From DASPJR01 sp035628505 (lineage in GTDB: Bacteria > Planctomycetota > SZUA-567 > H5-PLA8), in NCBI GenBank assembly GCA_035628505.1, contig DASPJR010000225.1, positions 1-64,000 of the forward strand: a stretch of 64,000 nucleotides of DNA, read 5' to 3'. This document shows, piece by piece, positions 1 through 8,800 of this stretch. How positions within the stretch are numbered: position 1 is the first letter of the stretch; the number at the start of each line of letters is the position of its first letter. The translations under genes and the position numbers were made by a program. The notes under the pieces are model-generated. The model worked only from the letters and a program-made list of their open reading frames with translations, had not been told where the DNA came from and did no database searches.

Positions 1-557
1 GTGCCGAGCATGTACAGGTCGAACATGTCGGAGGGATGGGTGAACCCGCCGTTTGTAAAGATGCCGGGCGTGTGCGTGTGGCCGCAGAAACAGTAATCTT
101 CCAGGCACGCGAAGATCTCGTTCATCTTGCGCTTGTCGGTCACGTCGCGCGGCATCACGTATTCGCGTGTGGGATCGCGCGGCGAACCGTGCACGTACTG
201 CACGCCGTCGACGCGGCACTGAATCTTGAACGACTGCATCAGCTTGCGGCGTTCATCTCGCAACGCCTGCGGCTCCTTGGTGTCTTCCAGCAGAATCTGG
301 CGCGTCCAGTCGATCGCCTTTCGCGCGCGCGGCGTGAAGGTCGCGGGACACCCCTGCAGCACGGCTTCTTCGTGGTTTCCAAGGATGGTAAAGGAGGCGA
401 TGTTTTTGACGATCTCAAGGCATTCGCGCGGCTCGGGGCCATAGCCAATGACATCGCCAAGGCACACAATGTCCTTGATTCCCAGATGATCGATATCGTC
501 CAGGACGGCGCGCAATGCTTCCAGGTTGCCGTGGATATCCGAAATGATCGCCTTCAT
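1..557 (-). CDS. Metallophosphoesterase (YfcE/calcineurin-like), 3' end outside the window
   Basis: Calcineurin-like metal-dependent phosphoesterase; the physiological substrate cannot be told from sequence. Read on the minus strand from ATG at 557, the protein opens with MKAIISDIHGN, followed by GDVIGYGP and GNHE, and later YVHGSPRD and CGHTHTPG. These are the metal-ligand blocks (DxHxN, GDxxxxG, GNHE, H, GHTH) of the family, in the right order. All catalytic blocks are present, so only the C-terminus is missing: the frame is still open at base 1 after 185 codons. The start at 557 gives the Asp-His block its usual place near the N-terminus. The gene runs away from the NifU-like gene's 3' side and is separated from it by a palindromic repeat. 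Confidence 0.9.
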   Translation of the reverse strand, partial: MKAIISDIHGNLEALRAVLDDIDHLGIKDIVCLGDVIGYGPEPRECLEIVKNIASFTILGNHEEAVLQGCPATFTPRARKAIDWTRQILLEDTKEPQALRDERRKLMQSFKIQCRVDGVQYVHGSPRDPTREYVMPRDVTDKRKMNEIFACLEDYCFCGHTHTPGIFTNGGFTHPSDMFDLYMLG

Positions 558-604
558 CGCGCGCTAGATACTAGCCCCAAGTGTTCTTTTTGAGAAGTAA
601 CGTT

Positions 605-741
605 CCCTCTCCCTCCGGGAGAGGGCGGACACGAGCTTCAGCGAGTGCCGGGTGAGGGAAAGACGTTGTGTCTGCAAGCAGCGTTTCTCCCTCACCCCGC
701 GTTCGCTCCGCTCACGTCGGCCCTCTCCCGGGGGGAGAGGG
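605..741. repeat. Palindromic intergenic repeat with CCCTCTCCC ends
   Basis: The element begins with ccctctccctccgggagaggg and ends with ccctctcccggggggagaggg; the two halves are roughly inverted copies of each other. The same end sequence recurs at 16165-16303, 21536-21590, 61561-61598, about 63195-63240, 63601-63640 and 63901-63945. It fills the space between the convergent ends of the metallophosphoesterase and NifU-like transcripts, so a terminator or mobile-palindrome role is possible; neither is shown. Confidence 0.75.
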
Positions 742-749
742 TATGCTTT

Positions 750-1316
750 TTACACCGCTTCCACACCCTGGATTTCCGGAAACTGCTGCTTGAGGCGGTT
801 TTCGATTCCGACCTTCAGCGTCACCATCGAGCTCGGGCAGCTGTGGCAGGCGCCGCGCAACTGCAGCTTCACGATGCCCTTATCGTAACCGGCGAACGCG
901 ATGAAGCCGCCATCCATGGCAACTGCCGGCTGAATCTCCGTCTCCAGAAGCTGGACGATGCCCGCCTCGATCTCGGAATATTTTGGCGCGGGCGCGGATT
1001 CCTGCTGCTGCGCGCCGCCGTCTTCGACGACGGGTTTGCCGCTGGCGATAAAAATCTGAATAGTTTCGGAAACCAGCGGCCGCAGCGTCCACCAGTTGGG
1101 TGCCTCGGCCGAGACCGTGACGAAGTTTGGCCCGATGTACACGCCGCGCACGCCCGGCAGCATGAACAGCTCACGCGCAAGAGGCGACACTCTGGCCGAG
1201 GACGGATTGGGGAAGTCCACTCCCGGGCCGTTGAGAATCGTACGATTCAGCGCAAAGCGGTTGCTGTTGGGGTTGGGTGTATCTTCAGGCGTAATCTGCA
1301 GCGGCGGATTGTTCAT
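750..1316 (-). CDS. NifU-family Fe-S cluster scaffold/carrier protein (Nfu type)
   Basis: A 188-residue Nfu-type protein expected to carry or assemble iron-sulfur clusters in the cytoplasm. The N-terminal half (about residues 1-90, ITPEDTPNPNSNRF near the start) matches the Nfu N-terminal domain. The C-terminal half (about 112-188) is the NifU-like domain with the cluster-binding CxxC at Cys157 and Cys160 in GACHSCPSS. The start at 1316 is chosen because an AGGAGAG ribosome-binding site lies just upstream; an in-frame extension to 1421 would run into the 1381-1522 palindrome. MiaB, an Fe-S enzyme, is encoded divergently next door, which may be coincidental. Confidence 0.9.
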   Translation of the reverse strand: MNNPPLQITPEDTPNPNSNRFALNRTILNGPGVDFPNPSSARVSPLARELFMLPGVRGVYIGPNFVTVSAEAPNWWTLRPLVSETIQIFIASGKPVVEDGGAQQQESAPAPKYSEIEAGIVQLLETEIQPAVAMDGGFIAFAGYDKGIVKLQLRGACHSCPSSMVTLKVGIENRLKQQFPEIQGVEAV

Positions 1317-1380
1317 CGGGCCTCTCCTGTTTGGCGTGATCAGTTTATAGGGAAAGCCTTTGGAATGACAACGCTTCGAA

Positions 1381-1522
1381 CACGACTTTACCACAGAGGC
1401 ACGAAGGACACAGAGTTTCACAGAGAACAGATTTTAAGGTCACTATTGATTCCTTTCTGTTCATTTATAAAGCCGTTCTTTGTGAAACTCTGTGTCCTCT
1501 GCGTCTCGGTGGTGAAGTCGTG
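1381..1522. repeat. Long imperfect palindrome of CACAGAG-rich sequence
   Basis: The left arm (cacgactttaccacagagg...) and right arm (...cctctgcgtctcggtggtgaagtcgtg) are nearly reverse complements over about 45 bp, with an AT-rich centre of about 50 bp. A second, shorter copy lies at 3120-3200. It sits between the divergent NifU-like and miaB genes, so transcripts entering it from either side could form a long hairpin. Confidence 0.75.
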
Positions 1523-1574
1523 TTCGTGGCTGTTGGAATGGACTTGATTACCGCTTCTGCTAAACTCCTCCCCC

Positions 1575-3110
1575 ATGCTGGACCCCAGCGCGCCGCCGGC
1601 GCATGCTATTCCCAATCTCGTACAGCTCGCCCAGGGAACACCTCTGGCGCAGGCGCATGAACACAGCCATTCACATGCTGAGCGCGGTGTCGAATCGCCA
1701 GATCACAACCCCGATCTGTGCGGCGCGGAAGGCAGCGTTTTCACGCAGAACCCGCTCGAGCAGCTTGGCAAAAAGAGCCACCCCCTTGTCGCGGGCACGA
1801 AAGTTCACCTGTTGACCTTTGGCTGCCAGATGAACAAGTACGATTCCGAAATGGTCGCGGGGCTGCTGAACGAAAAGGGCGCCGCGTTCGTCGAAGATCC
1901 TGAAGCGGCGCAGCTGCTGATCATGAATACCTGTTCGGTGCGAGGACATGCCGAGGATCGCGTCTTCAACCGTCTGCATGTGCTCAAAGAACGCAAGCAG
2001 CGCGAGCCCGGTTTTGTACTCGCCGTGATGGGCTGCATGGCGCAGAAGGAAGGCGAGCATATCGCCAAAAAATTCCCGTGGGTCGATCTGATCGTCGGCA
2101 CGCGCATGCTCGACGAATTCCCGAAGCTGCTCGAACGCGTCCGCGAAGGCGCGCGTACGCCGCTGCTGGCCATCGACGAAAAGCCGGATGTGAAATTCGG
2201 CGAGACGGTCGCGCGGCGCGAAAACAAGTTCATGGCGTATCTCACTGTCACGCGCGGCTGCAACAAGAAGTGCACGTACTGCGTCGTGCCGTACACGCGC
2301 GGCCCGGAAGTGAGCCGCTCGATCGATGACGTCGTCGCCGAAGCCAAACGGCTGGTCGACGACGGCGTGATGGAAATCATGCTGCTGGGCCAAACGATCG
2401 ACACGTACGGCTACGATCTGAAAAACGATTCGAATCTCTGGAAGCTACTGCGCGCGCTGTATCCGATCTCCGGCCTCAAACGCATCCGCTTCATTACGAG
2501 CCATCCCGAAGAATGCCGCGAGGAACTCTTCGCGACCATGGCCGAGCTGGGCGACAAAGTCATGCCCTTCATCCACATGCCGCCGCAGAGCGGTTCCGAC
2601 CGCATGCTGAGGCGGATGAAGCGCGGCTACAAACGCGAGCGATATCTCGATGTCGTCGCCGCCGCGCGCAAGGCGTGCCCGGAAATCGAATTCTGCGGAG
2701 ACTGGATTGTCGGCTTCTGCGGCGAAAGCGATGAGGACTTTGAGCAGTCACTGTCGCTGATGGATGAGGTGCGCTTCCAAAGCAGCTACGTGTTCAAGTA
2801 CTCCGTGCGCGAAGGCACTCCCGCGCAGAAGCTGCCTGATGACATTCCCGAAAGCGTGAAGAAAGAACGCCACGCGCGCCTGAGCGACCTGCAGGAAAAA
2901 ATCTCGCTCGAGAAGAACCAGTCCCGCATCGGTCAGATCGAAGAAGTGCTGGTCGAAAGCCCGAGCAAAGTCGAAGGCAAGCTCGCCGGAAGAACGCGCA
3001 GCCACCGCATGGTCCATTTCGCCGGTACAAACGAGCTCATCGGCACGATAGCCAAAGTGAAAATCACCTCCGCCACCGCGCTGAGCCTGCAGGGCGAAGT
3101 CGTCAACTAA
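1575..3110 (+). CDS. miaB: tRNA-2-methylthio-N6-dimethylallyladenosine synthase MiaB
   Basis: Radical-SAM methylthiotransferase that converts i6A37 to ms2i6A37 in tRNAs reading UNN codons. The UPF0004 domain supplies three cluster cysteines (TFGCQMNKYDSE with Cys84, MNTCSVRG, MGCMAQKEG). The radical-SAM cluster motif is RGCNKKCTYC, and a C-terminal TRAM domain covers roughly the last 65 residues. At 511 residues it is longer than usual because about 75 residues with a His cluster (AHEHSHSHAERG) precede the first domain. No alternative start codon lies between 1575 and the cluster motif, and no good ribosome-binding site precedes 1575, so the extension stands by default. MiaB is preferred over RimO from the CNKKCTYCVVPYTRG context. 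Confidence 0.93.
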   Translation: MLDPSAPPAHAIPNLVQLAQGTPLAQAHEHSHSHAERGVESPDHNPDLCGAEGSVFTQNPLEQLGKKSHPLVAGTKVHLLTFGCQMNKYDSEMVAGLLNEKGAAFVEDPEAAQLLIMNTCSVRGHAEDRVFNRLHVLKERKQREPGFVLAVMGCMAQKEGEHIAKKFPWVDLIVGTRMLDEFPKLLERVREGARTPLLAIDEKPDVKFGETVARRENKFMAYLTVTRGCNKKCTYCVVPYTRGPEVSRSIDDVVAEAKRLVDDGVMEIMLLGQTIDTYGYDLKNDSNLWKLLRALYPISGLKRIRFITSHPEECREELFATMAELGDKVMPFIHMPPQSGSDRMLRRMKRGYKRERYLDVVAAARKACPEIEFCGDWIVGFCGESDEDFEQSLSLMDEVRFQSSYVFKYSVREGTPAQKLPDDIPESVKKERHARLSDLQEKISLEKNQSRIGQIEEVLVESPSKVEGKLAGRTRSHRMVHFAGTNELIGTIAKVKITSATALSLQGEVVN

Positions 3111-3119
3111 CGAATTCTC

Positions 3120-3200
3120 ACCACAGAGATCACAGAGCACACAGAGGTATTCTGTATAAGTTACTGTTCTCCTCTGTGCTCTCTGTGTCCTCCGTGGTGA
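3120..3200. repeat. Short CACAGAG palindrome
   Basis: The sequence accacagagatcacagag at the left is mirrored by ctctgtgctctctgtgtcctccgtggt at the right, giving a hairpin of about 25 bp. It belongs to the same family as 1381-1522. It separates miaB from the AI-2E permease and overlaps possible upstream starts of the latter, which argues against those starts. Confidence 0.7.
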
Positions 3201-3265
3201 AAAAGACTCCGGCACGCCCTTTCCTTCGTTCGTCCCCGACGCGGTGTGCGCGTTCAGGGAGCGGC

Positions 3266-4369
3266 GTGGCGGTGGGTAACAGCGAAACACGGCGGGTTAC
3301 AAGTGATGAGGCTGGTGGGGGCGTTCTTGCCTGGTATGAATTTCTGCGCCGCTCGATCGGCGTTTTGACGATCGCGTCGCTTTTCGCGCTGGTTTTCATT
3401 TTTCTCTTCTACGCCATACACGTGCTGCTGCTGGTGATCTGCGGCGTGCTGCTCGCCATTTTCCTGCGCAGCCTCGCGGACTGGGTTTCACACTTCACAC
3501 GCTTGAAAAACGGCTGGGCGCTTCTTGTGGTCGTCGCCGGCCTGGTTGCGCTCTCTGCCGGCGTGAGCTGGCTTTTGACGCCGCAGATCGCTGCGCAGAC
3601 ACAGATCCTCGTGCAGACCATTCCAGAATCGCTGAACCGCCTGCGGGATTACCTTGCCGACACCACCTGGGGAAGCCTGTTGCTGCAGCAGGTTCCCGAT
3701 CTGAAAAATCTGCAGCCGTCGATGTCGAAGCTCTGGTCTCAAACTGTCGGCGCCTTATCGACGGTGCTCAGCGTGGTGACCCAGACCCTCATTGTCGTCG
3801 TGGTCGGGCTTTACCTCGCCGTCGAGCCCGGCATTTACCTGCAGGGCCTTGTGCGCCTGACCCCGCCGGAACGCCGGGAGCGCTCCTGGCTGGTGCTTGC
3901 CGAATTGAATAAGACGTTGCGCTGGTGGCTGGTCGGGCGCTTTCTGTCGATGTTTATCATCGGTATTTTCAGCGGGATCGGCTTCTGGCTGCTGGGCGTG
4001 CCGCTGGCGTTGACGCTCGGAATCCTGGCCGGCCTGTTCACGTTCATTCCGAACATCGGCCCGATACTCTCCGCGATTCCCGCCGTGTTGCTCGCGCTGA
4101 TCGACAGCCCCATCAAGGCGCTGTACGTAATCATCCTGATTGTCGTGGTTCAGACCGTTGAGACGTACGCGGTGACGCCCGTTGTTCAGCAGCGGACGAT
4201 TTCTCTTCCGCCGGCCCTGGTGCTCACTGCGCAGGTGTTGATGGGCCTGACGCTTGGCCTGCTTGGCCTGTTCCTGGCGACGCCGATCACGGCAATGATC
4301 GTGGTGCTGATCAACCGGATTTATCTCGAAGGCGTGCTGCGCGACCGGGAAGCCGCGAGCGGCGCGTGA
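3266..4369 (+). CDS. AI-2E family transporter (PerM/YdiK-type permease)
   Basis: Polytopic inner-membrane protein of about 367 residues in the AI-2 exporter family. Members export small solutes or Na+; the substrate here is unknown. Visible features are a hydrophobic pair near the N-terminus (LTIASLFALVFIFLFYAIHV), a long soluble segment, and a C-terminal block of membrane segments with the family pattern FTFIPNIGPILSAIPAVLLAL. The GTG at 3266 is preferred because GGGAG lies 5 bases upstream; the frame stays open further 5' but there it translates the repeat at 3120-3200. A second family member lies at 51789-52874. Confidence 0.85.
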   Translation: MAVGNSETRRVTSDEAGGGVLAWYEFLRRSIGVLTIASLFALVFIFLFYAIHVLLLVICGVLLAIFLRSLADWVSHFTRLKNGWALLVVVAGLVALSAGVSWLLTPQIAAQTQILVQTIPESLNRLRDYLADTTWGSLLLQQVPDLKNLQPSMSKLWSQTVGALSTVLSVVTQTLIVVVVGLYLAVEPGIYLQGLVRLTPPERRERSWLVLAELNKTLRWWLVGRFLSMFIIGIFSGIGFWLLGVPLALTLGILAGLFTFIPNIGPILSAIPAVLLALIDSPIKALYVIILIVVVQTVETYAVTPVVQQRTISLPPALVLTAQVLMGLTLGLLGLFLATPITAMIVVLINRIYLEGVLRDREAASGA

Positions 4370-4378
4370 GCCGCGCGT

Positions 4379-5182
4379 TCATTCAGGCGCCTTGATGTCG
4401 ATCCACAGCCGGGCCGAGCCGCAATCCGGGAATTTGCTTTCGACCTCGCGTCGCAGAAGATCCAGGCGCAACAGGAAGCTCAGAATTTCGCGGGAATGCT
4501 CCGGAAAATGCGGATGCAGGCGCGTCCAGGCCTGCATGGAGCGCGTGATACCCAGCAGGGCCAGGCGTGCTGAGCGGTTTGCATCTTCAATCTCGAATGC
4601 TTTGGCGTCGTCGTCGAAAGCCTCGGCTACTTCGCCTTCGTCTTCGTGGGAGTCGACTTTGCAGGCGCGGGCGAGCTTTACCGTAATGAAATAGTTGTAC
4701 CAGCACGCCACGTCGAAGGCATCGTTGAGGTCCCTGGCGGCCTCGGCGGAGAGCTCGGGCTTCGGAGCGTTCTTCTGCGCGGGCGCATCGGGATGGTTGT
4801 GTTCCAGGAACTCGTTGATCGCCTCCGAGTATGCTTCGGCATCCACGTTCAGGGGCGTAAGCTTCTGCGGGCGGCGCGGCTTCCATGCTTCGTCTTCAGC
4901 AGAAACGTCGGGTGTTTCGATTTCATTGCGGCGAGCTTCGGACAGAAGCTCCCCCAGCTGTTTGTGAAAATTGAAATTCATGCCGTCCCAGAATCGGGCG
5001 TTTGCCGAATCGCGGAACTCTTCGGGGTCGGCTTTCTGCTGTGCCTCCTGTTCCTCCAGTTCGCGTTCGAACTGCTGCTGATCGGAAAAGAGCCGGCAGT
5101 GCGCAGTCAGATGGCAGCGCTCGCACCAGCGGTCGCACAGATTATAGATGCCTGGAATGCGCTTCGGCTTTTTTCGGCCCAT
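4379..5182 (-). CDS. Conserved hypothetical protein with N-terminal four-Cys motif
   Basis: Function not recognised. The 267-residue protein begins MGRKKPKRIPGIYNLCDRWC and has four cysteines spaced C-x3-C-x2-C-x5-C (16, 20, 23, 29), which could bind zinc or a cluster. The rest is acidic and largely helical, with no membrane segment or signal peptide. The ATG at 5182 has a GAGGGG ribosome-binding site upstream. It is convergent with the AI-2E permease (9-bp gap). The start is well supported; the function is not. Confidence 0.75.
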   Translation of the reverse strand: MGRKKPKRIPGIYNLCDRWCERCHLTAHCRLFSDQQQFERELEEQEAQQKADPEEFRDSANARFWDGMNFNFHKQLGELLSEARRNEIETPDVSAEDEAWKPRRPQKLTPLNVDAEAYSEAINEFLEHNHPDAPAQKNAPKPELSAEAARDLNDAFDVACWYNYFITVKLARACKVDSHEDEGEVAEAFDDDAKAFEIEDANRSARLALLGITRSMQAWTRLHPHFPEHSREILSFLLRLDLLRREVESKFPDCGSARLWIDIKAPE

Positions 5183-5349
5183 GCAAGGCCCCTCCTCGAT
5201 GTCATTAGCCAGCTACTTCAACCGATTTTGCGGCCGCTGTCCAGCAGCACGGGAGGTTCGAGAAAGGGAGTGCCGCACTTTTTGGCGGGCGCTCTGTTTA
5301 AAACGCTGAGCACGCTGTAAACTGCGCCTGCTGTGTCCGGGGGTGTAGC

Positions 5350-5790
5350 ATGCCACGTCCACTCGCGCAATTTCTGATCGTCTTAGTGCTCGTGAGCCTG
5401 CTCTCGTCACACGCTCTGGCGATGAAGCCATTTCTCGATCGCGCCCGGAAAGTTTATGACCTGGAGGGCAAGCTGGCCAAATGCACGCTCTGCCACGACG
5501 TTGATGAATCCAAAAAAGAAGAGCCGAAGGGCAATAATCTGGACGATTACGGAATGGACTTCGAAAATCACCCGCTGATGAAGCCGCTGCTTCACGTCGA
5601 TGAGAATTATAAGTATTCGAAAGCCGAACTGAAAACGTTCGAGCAGGTCATGAAACTGCTCGAAGGCGTGGATTCAGACAAAGACGGCGCGACCAACCTG
5701 GAAGAACTTCAGCTCGGCACGCTGCCCGGCCGCAAGGACAGCGTTCCGTCCGCGGAGGCGCTGGCCAAACTCCGCGGAAAGAAACGTTGA
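5350..5790 (+). CDS. Small exported protein with CxxCH haem motif and calcium-binding loop
   Basis: A 146-residue protein with a signal peptide (hydrophobic core LIVLVLVSLLSS, cleavage near residue 24, SHALA-MK). It has a c-type haem attachment motif CTLCH at 45-49 and, near the C-terminus, a DSDKDGATNLEEL loop (108-120) of the EF-hand/dockerin type. The likely setting is the periplasm, as a small electron carrier. The neighbour, convergent at 5812, is a dehydrogenase with its own haem domain, which makes a redox link plausible but unproven. CxxCH in so small a protein lacking an obvious axial Met motif leaves the haem call tentative. Confidence 0.75.
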   Translation: MPRPLAQFLIVLVLVSLLSSHALAMKPFLDRARKVYDLEGKLAKCTLCHDVDESKKEEPKGNNLDDYGMDFENHPLMKPLLHVDENYKYSKAELKTFEQVMKLLEGVDSDKDGATNLEELQLGTLPGRKDSVPSAEALAKLRGKKR

Positions 5791-5811
5791 TCGTCCCGAT
5801 TCAGCGCTGCG

Positions 5812-8800
5812 TTACTGCAACGTCGACAGGAACTGGATGAGATCGCGCATCTCACGTGGCTTGAGCACGGTATCCATCGGCGGCATCGGTGACACGGGCG
5901 GAATGCGCTTCTTGATCTCTGCGGCCTTTACCTGAACGACTTTGCCGTCAGCGAGCTTTACCGAAAGTTCCTTGTCGTCCTCCTTCGTGATGTTGCCCGT
6001 CACGATTGTGCCGTCGTTCATGCGCAGCGTCGCCACGCCGAAGCCGGGGACGACGACAGCGTTGGGATCGACGAGCGACTCGAGCAGTTTTTCGCGCGTC
6101 AGACGTTTGCCGACACCACTCATGCTCGGTCCAGCATCGCCGCCGTTGTTGTTGAGCTTGTGGCAACGCAGGCAGGCGGCGGCGTGGAACTCGAAAATTT
6201 CGCGGCCGCGCTTGGTGTCTCCGCCCTGCAGGGTGTGCGAGAAAAATGCAACCTTGTTGTCGGGATTAAGACTCTTTTCATATTGCGCGACCTTCGCCTT
6301 GATCGGCTCTTCGCTGCGCAGCTTCGCGGCTTCCAGGATTTCCAGCTGCAAGGCTTCGGGCGCCTGTTTAGCGAGCAGCTTGTCAAAATAGGCGGTGATC
6401 ACCTGCGCAGCTTCTGCGCCAGGGGCGCGAGCGAGAGACATCAGTGCCTGCTGCTTGACGGCAAAGCTGGGACCATCCTGCGGATCAAGCGGCGGGAGGC
6501 TCTGGCCTTTCTCAAACACGTCCAATTCCGTGAAGAAGGTGCCGCCAGGGCGCTTGGGCGCCTGCCAGAGGAGGTAGCGGAAGGTTCCGAGGCTGCCCTC
6601 GCCGGAACAGATGGCGCTGCCGTGCATGCCGCCGTCTTTGAGCGGCTCGGTGTCGATCTTCGCGATCTTCTTCCACTGCTTCTCAAGGTCCTTTGCGCTC
6701 GCGCTGGGCATTGTGTCGCCCGTTGCGCCCCAGAGCGTGAAATCCTGCGGCGCGCGGTTCGAGACGTGCCAGGAGTACGTGTTGATGCGGCTGATCTCGA
6801 TGGGCTTCTTCAGATCCATGATAATGCGCGCTTCGCCGCCATCGAACCAGGTGGTGCGGCGGATGTCGTCTTCGTTCTGCGCCCAGTCTCCATCGTTAAG
6901 GCGCGGCAGAATTGCCTCGGTCGCGCCGGCGTCCTTGTGCGGCTTGGTGAATGTTTTTTCGTAAACGACAGTGACATCGTGCTTCGCGTTCTTGTCGGCG
7001 TAGTCGTCTTTGGACGGCGGGCCCATCTTCAAGCCGCCCCATTCCTTCTGCTCCTTGTCAGTGACGACGTAGATGCCCGCGGCTTTGACTTTGCCGCTGA
7101 GAAGTTCCGTGGCGATCGGAATGCCCACCTTCGGATCCACTTGGACCAGTGCGTCGAGCGCCGCGATGCGGATGCTCTCGCGCGGGTCACCCAGAAGTTT
7201 GGGCAGAAGCTGCGGCAGCCGCTGATCTTTCTTGAACATGTATCGCTTGAGCGCTTCCATACGCAGGTCTTCGGCTGCCTCCGTGTTTGTCAGGCTGTTC
7301 ATCAGGAGGTTGTCGTCGAGTTCGAAGCCATATGAAATCGCGAGCCGGATTGCCGCGGCGAGCATCTTGTCTTTGGCGTTGGCCAGCAACTCCGCGGCAG
7401 GCTGCTTCAGGGCCTCGCGAACGCTGTTGAGATTGCGCTCTGCAACGGGGCGGGGGACACCCATAACCGGATCGACTTCAGTCGGTTTGTCCCAGACCTG
7501 CAGAAGATTCAGAACTTCCAGGCGCGACTCTTCAGGCGCGTCGGATTTCGCGGCAAAGTTCGCAAGCGCAACAGCATCCTCTACTTTTCCATAACGGAAG
7601 GCGGCATTGATGATGCGGCTGTAAAGCAGCTGCGTCATCTTGCCGGGGGCTTTAGCCTTCTCCATGTGGCGCGGAAGTTCAGCCGCGAGCTGCGGCATGG
7701 CCTGCACAATAGGAACGTCATAAATCGCGCGAATCGCTTCGGCATACACCAGAGCGTCCTGATCGTTCAGGAACGCGGCGACCCGGGCGTCCTCAAGCTG
7801 CCGCAGCGCCTGCAGCACGCCCAGGCGCACGGCTTTCGATGAATCCCTGGCTAATCCCGCCAGCGCTTCGCTCTCGCCTGTTCCGGCGAGGCCCATCACC
7901 GCGCTGTGCCGCAGGAATGCGTCTTTGTCATCGTTCTCGCGGAGAATCTGGACCAGCTGCCCGAAGGCAGCCTTATGCTTGATACGGCCGATGGCGATGG
8001 CTGCCAGCGATTTCACGCGCGGCTTGCTGTCTGAAAGCAGCTTGGTCAGCGCTTCGCCTGCCTGCGCGCAGCGCAGATCACCGAGCATCTTGGCCGACTG
8101 CTCGCGCACGCGCTCTTCCTTGGAATCCAGCAACTTCACCAGAGCAGCCTGTGCTTCCGGCAGTTCACGGCCGAGCTGCCCCAAACCCCAGACGCCGTGC
8201 AGCCGCCCGAGCAGGTTTTTCGATTTCTCCGCCGCCTCACGCAGCGCGCCAAGGCCATCCTTGCCGCGTTTGGCGAACTCGAACTGGGCAGCGGTGCGCA
8301 CGCGCATGTCAGCGTGGTTGAGCAGCTCCGCAAGCTGCGGAACTGTGCGCGACTTGAAACCTTCAGCGAAGAACTTCTTCACTTCGGCGGCGGCAGGCTT
8401 GGCGATTTCTTCCGGATGTTCAACGGCAATGATGCGGCCCTTAAAACGCTGCTCGCTGTGCCAGCCGCCAAGGTAATCACTGATGTACGCGCGGCCGTCG
8501 TAGCCGAAAACCATGTCCGTGCAGGTGATGCCCCACACGAACTTGTCGGGCTTCTCCATCTTGAAGCCGGCGCCCTCTTCTTTCACTTTGAACTGGTGAA
8601 CGCCGGAATTGTTCCCTGCCGTGTAATCGCAGATGAAGAACATGCCTTTGTACGAATCCGGCAGGCCCGTGCCAGGGTAATACGCAAATCCGCTCGGCCC
8701 ATTGGTGATGTGATCTATCGGCGGCAGCACCCACGCGGGCTGCTCGTCGCTGCGCATCTTCCACAGACCTTCTGCGAGCCAGGGATTGGGCTTGTGCCCG

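Noticed and set aside
6160..7335. 391-codon plus-strand frame
   Set aside because: Antisense to the dehydrogenase HEAT and discoidin-like region; no ribosome-binding site or recognisable domain.
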